A stretch of 6,396 nucleotides of DNA from an uncultured beta proteobacterium (GTDB lineage Bacteria; Pseudomonadota; Gammaproteobacteria; Burkholderiales; Burkholderiaceae_C), in assembly GCA_903920405.1 (NCBI GenBank), contig CAIXMC010000284.1, forward strand, positions 1 to 6,396, given 5' to 3'. The notes under the pieces are model-generated. The model was not told the DNA's origin and did not search any database. It saw nothing but the letters and a program-made list of their open reading frames with translations. The translations under genes and the position numbers were made by a program. This document shows positions 6,173 through 6,396 of this stretch, piece by piece (the stretch's first letter is position 1; every line of letters starts with the position of its first letter).

Positions 6173-6396
6173 GCCCGCTGACCGAGTGGTTCACCATGTC
6201 CTAGTGAGGCACCTTGAAAAAACATGGGAAAAGATTTATATCCATGACTCCTACGCCTGCCGAAAAGGCAAGGGGGTTCCAGGGTGAATTTGTTCTACAG
6301 CCAGTTCCGTCATTCCCGCGAAGGCGGGAATCCAGAATGCACTAGATTCCCGCCTTCGCGGGAATGACGAAAATTCAACAACTTGCCTTCAGAACA
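6173..6396. other. Gene-free stretch upstream of the truncated res gene
   Basis: No convincing gene is present. The res similarity stops within the first 20 bases. Positions 6194-6199 (CCATGT) and 6222-6227 (ACATGG) form an inverted pair around 22 bases. The right half holds the paired hairpin repeat. A plus-strand frame of 33 codons at 6244-6345 runs into that repeat and is judged non-coding. No end of a known insertion sequence and no tRNA was recognised, so the cause of the res truncation remains undetermined. Confidence 0.5.
6308..6369. repeat. Inverted pair of dRS3/REP-like hairpin repeats
   Basis: Two 25-bp copies (6308-6332 and 6345-6369) are perfect reverse complements of each other, separated by 12 bases. 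Each copy is itself a hairpin, ATTCCCGC-GAAG-GCGGGAAT in the first (6312-6331), and fits the pattern ATTCCC-N8-GGGAAT. That is the consensus known as dRS3 in Neisseria; similar units are scattered through many beta- and gammaproteobacterial genomes. The pair can fold either as two small hairpins or as one long 25-bp stem. Such units usually lie between genes, and in Neisseria dRS3 copies serve as filamentous-prophage insertion sites. Confidence 0.8.

Noticed and set aside
6244..6345. Plus-strand frame of 33 codons beginning MTPTPAEKARGF
   Set aside because: No ribosome site, and its second half (PSFPRRRESRM) is the familiar translation of the dispersed hairpin repeat, a common false gene.
1..6396. 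CRISPR array, tRNA or rRNA genes
   Set aside because: No regularly spaced repeats and no tRNA- or rRNA-like sequence were found; almost all of the window is covered by protein-coding genes.

Overview
The window is accessory DNA from a proteobacterium, most likely a betaproteobacterium. The clues are a moderate G+C content (about 50-55 % in the stretches I counted), the ATTCCC-N8-GGGAAT class of dispersed hairpin repeat at the right edge, and proteins that look like those of Burkholderiales-type restriction islands. The genus cannot be fixed from the sequence alone.

All recognisable genes lie on the minus strand, so the locus reads from right to left. First (6396-6173) comes a gene-free stretch with a perfect 25-bp inverted pair of hairpin repeats. 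Next is a res-like gene (6172-4202) that keeps helicase motifs III, V and VI and the C-terminal PD-ExK nuclease but has lost the N-terminal part with the ATP-binding motifs. It overlaps by ATGA an ORF6N-domain gene (4205-3624), which is followed after 12 nt by a large, apparently intact type III-like DNA methyltransferase gene, mod (3611-732). A 178-nt gap containing an 86-bp segment bounded by inverted repeats (605-690) separates mod from the start of a P-loop AAA/SMC-type ATPase gene (553 to about 268). That gene is cut by an insertion sequence whose IS4-type transposase begins near 203 and runs off the left edge.

Read together, this is the remnant of a four-gene defence operon: res, ORF6N, mod and AAA ATPase. 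Mod would modify a target sequence with SAM, the intact Res would have been the ATP-dependent cutting partner, and the ORF6N protein and ATPase are accessory parts of unknown role. Both outer genes are broken, one by 5' loss and one by IS insertion, while the two middle genes are open from end to end. The present state therefore looks like an orphan methyltransferase with an ORF6N partner and no working restriction activity.

The observations most worth following are a palindromic repeat inserted in frame near the N-terminus of Mod, the coupled ORF6N gene inside a restriction operon, the two gene-breaking events, and the MITE-like inverted-repeat segment upstream of the ATPase.
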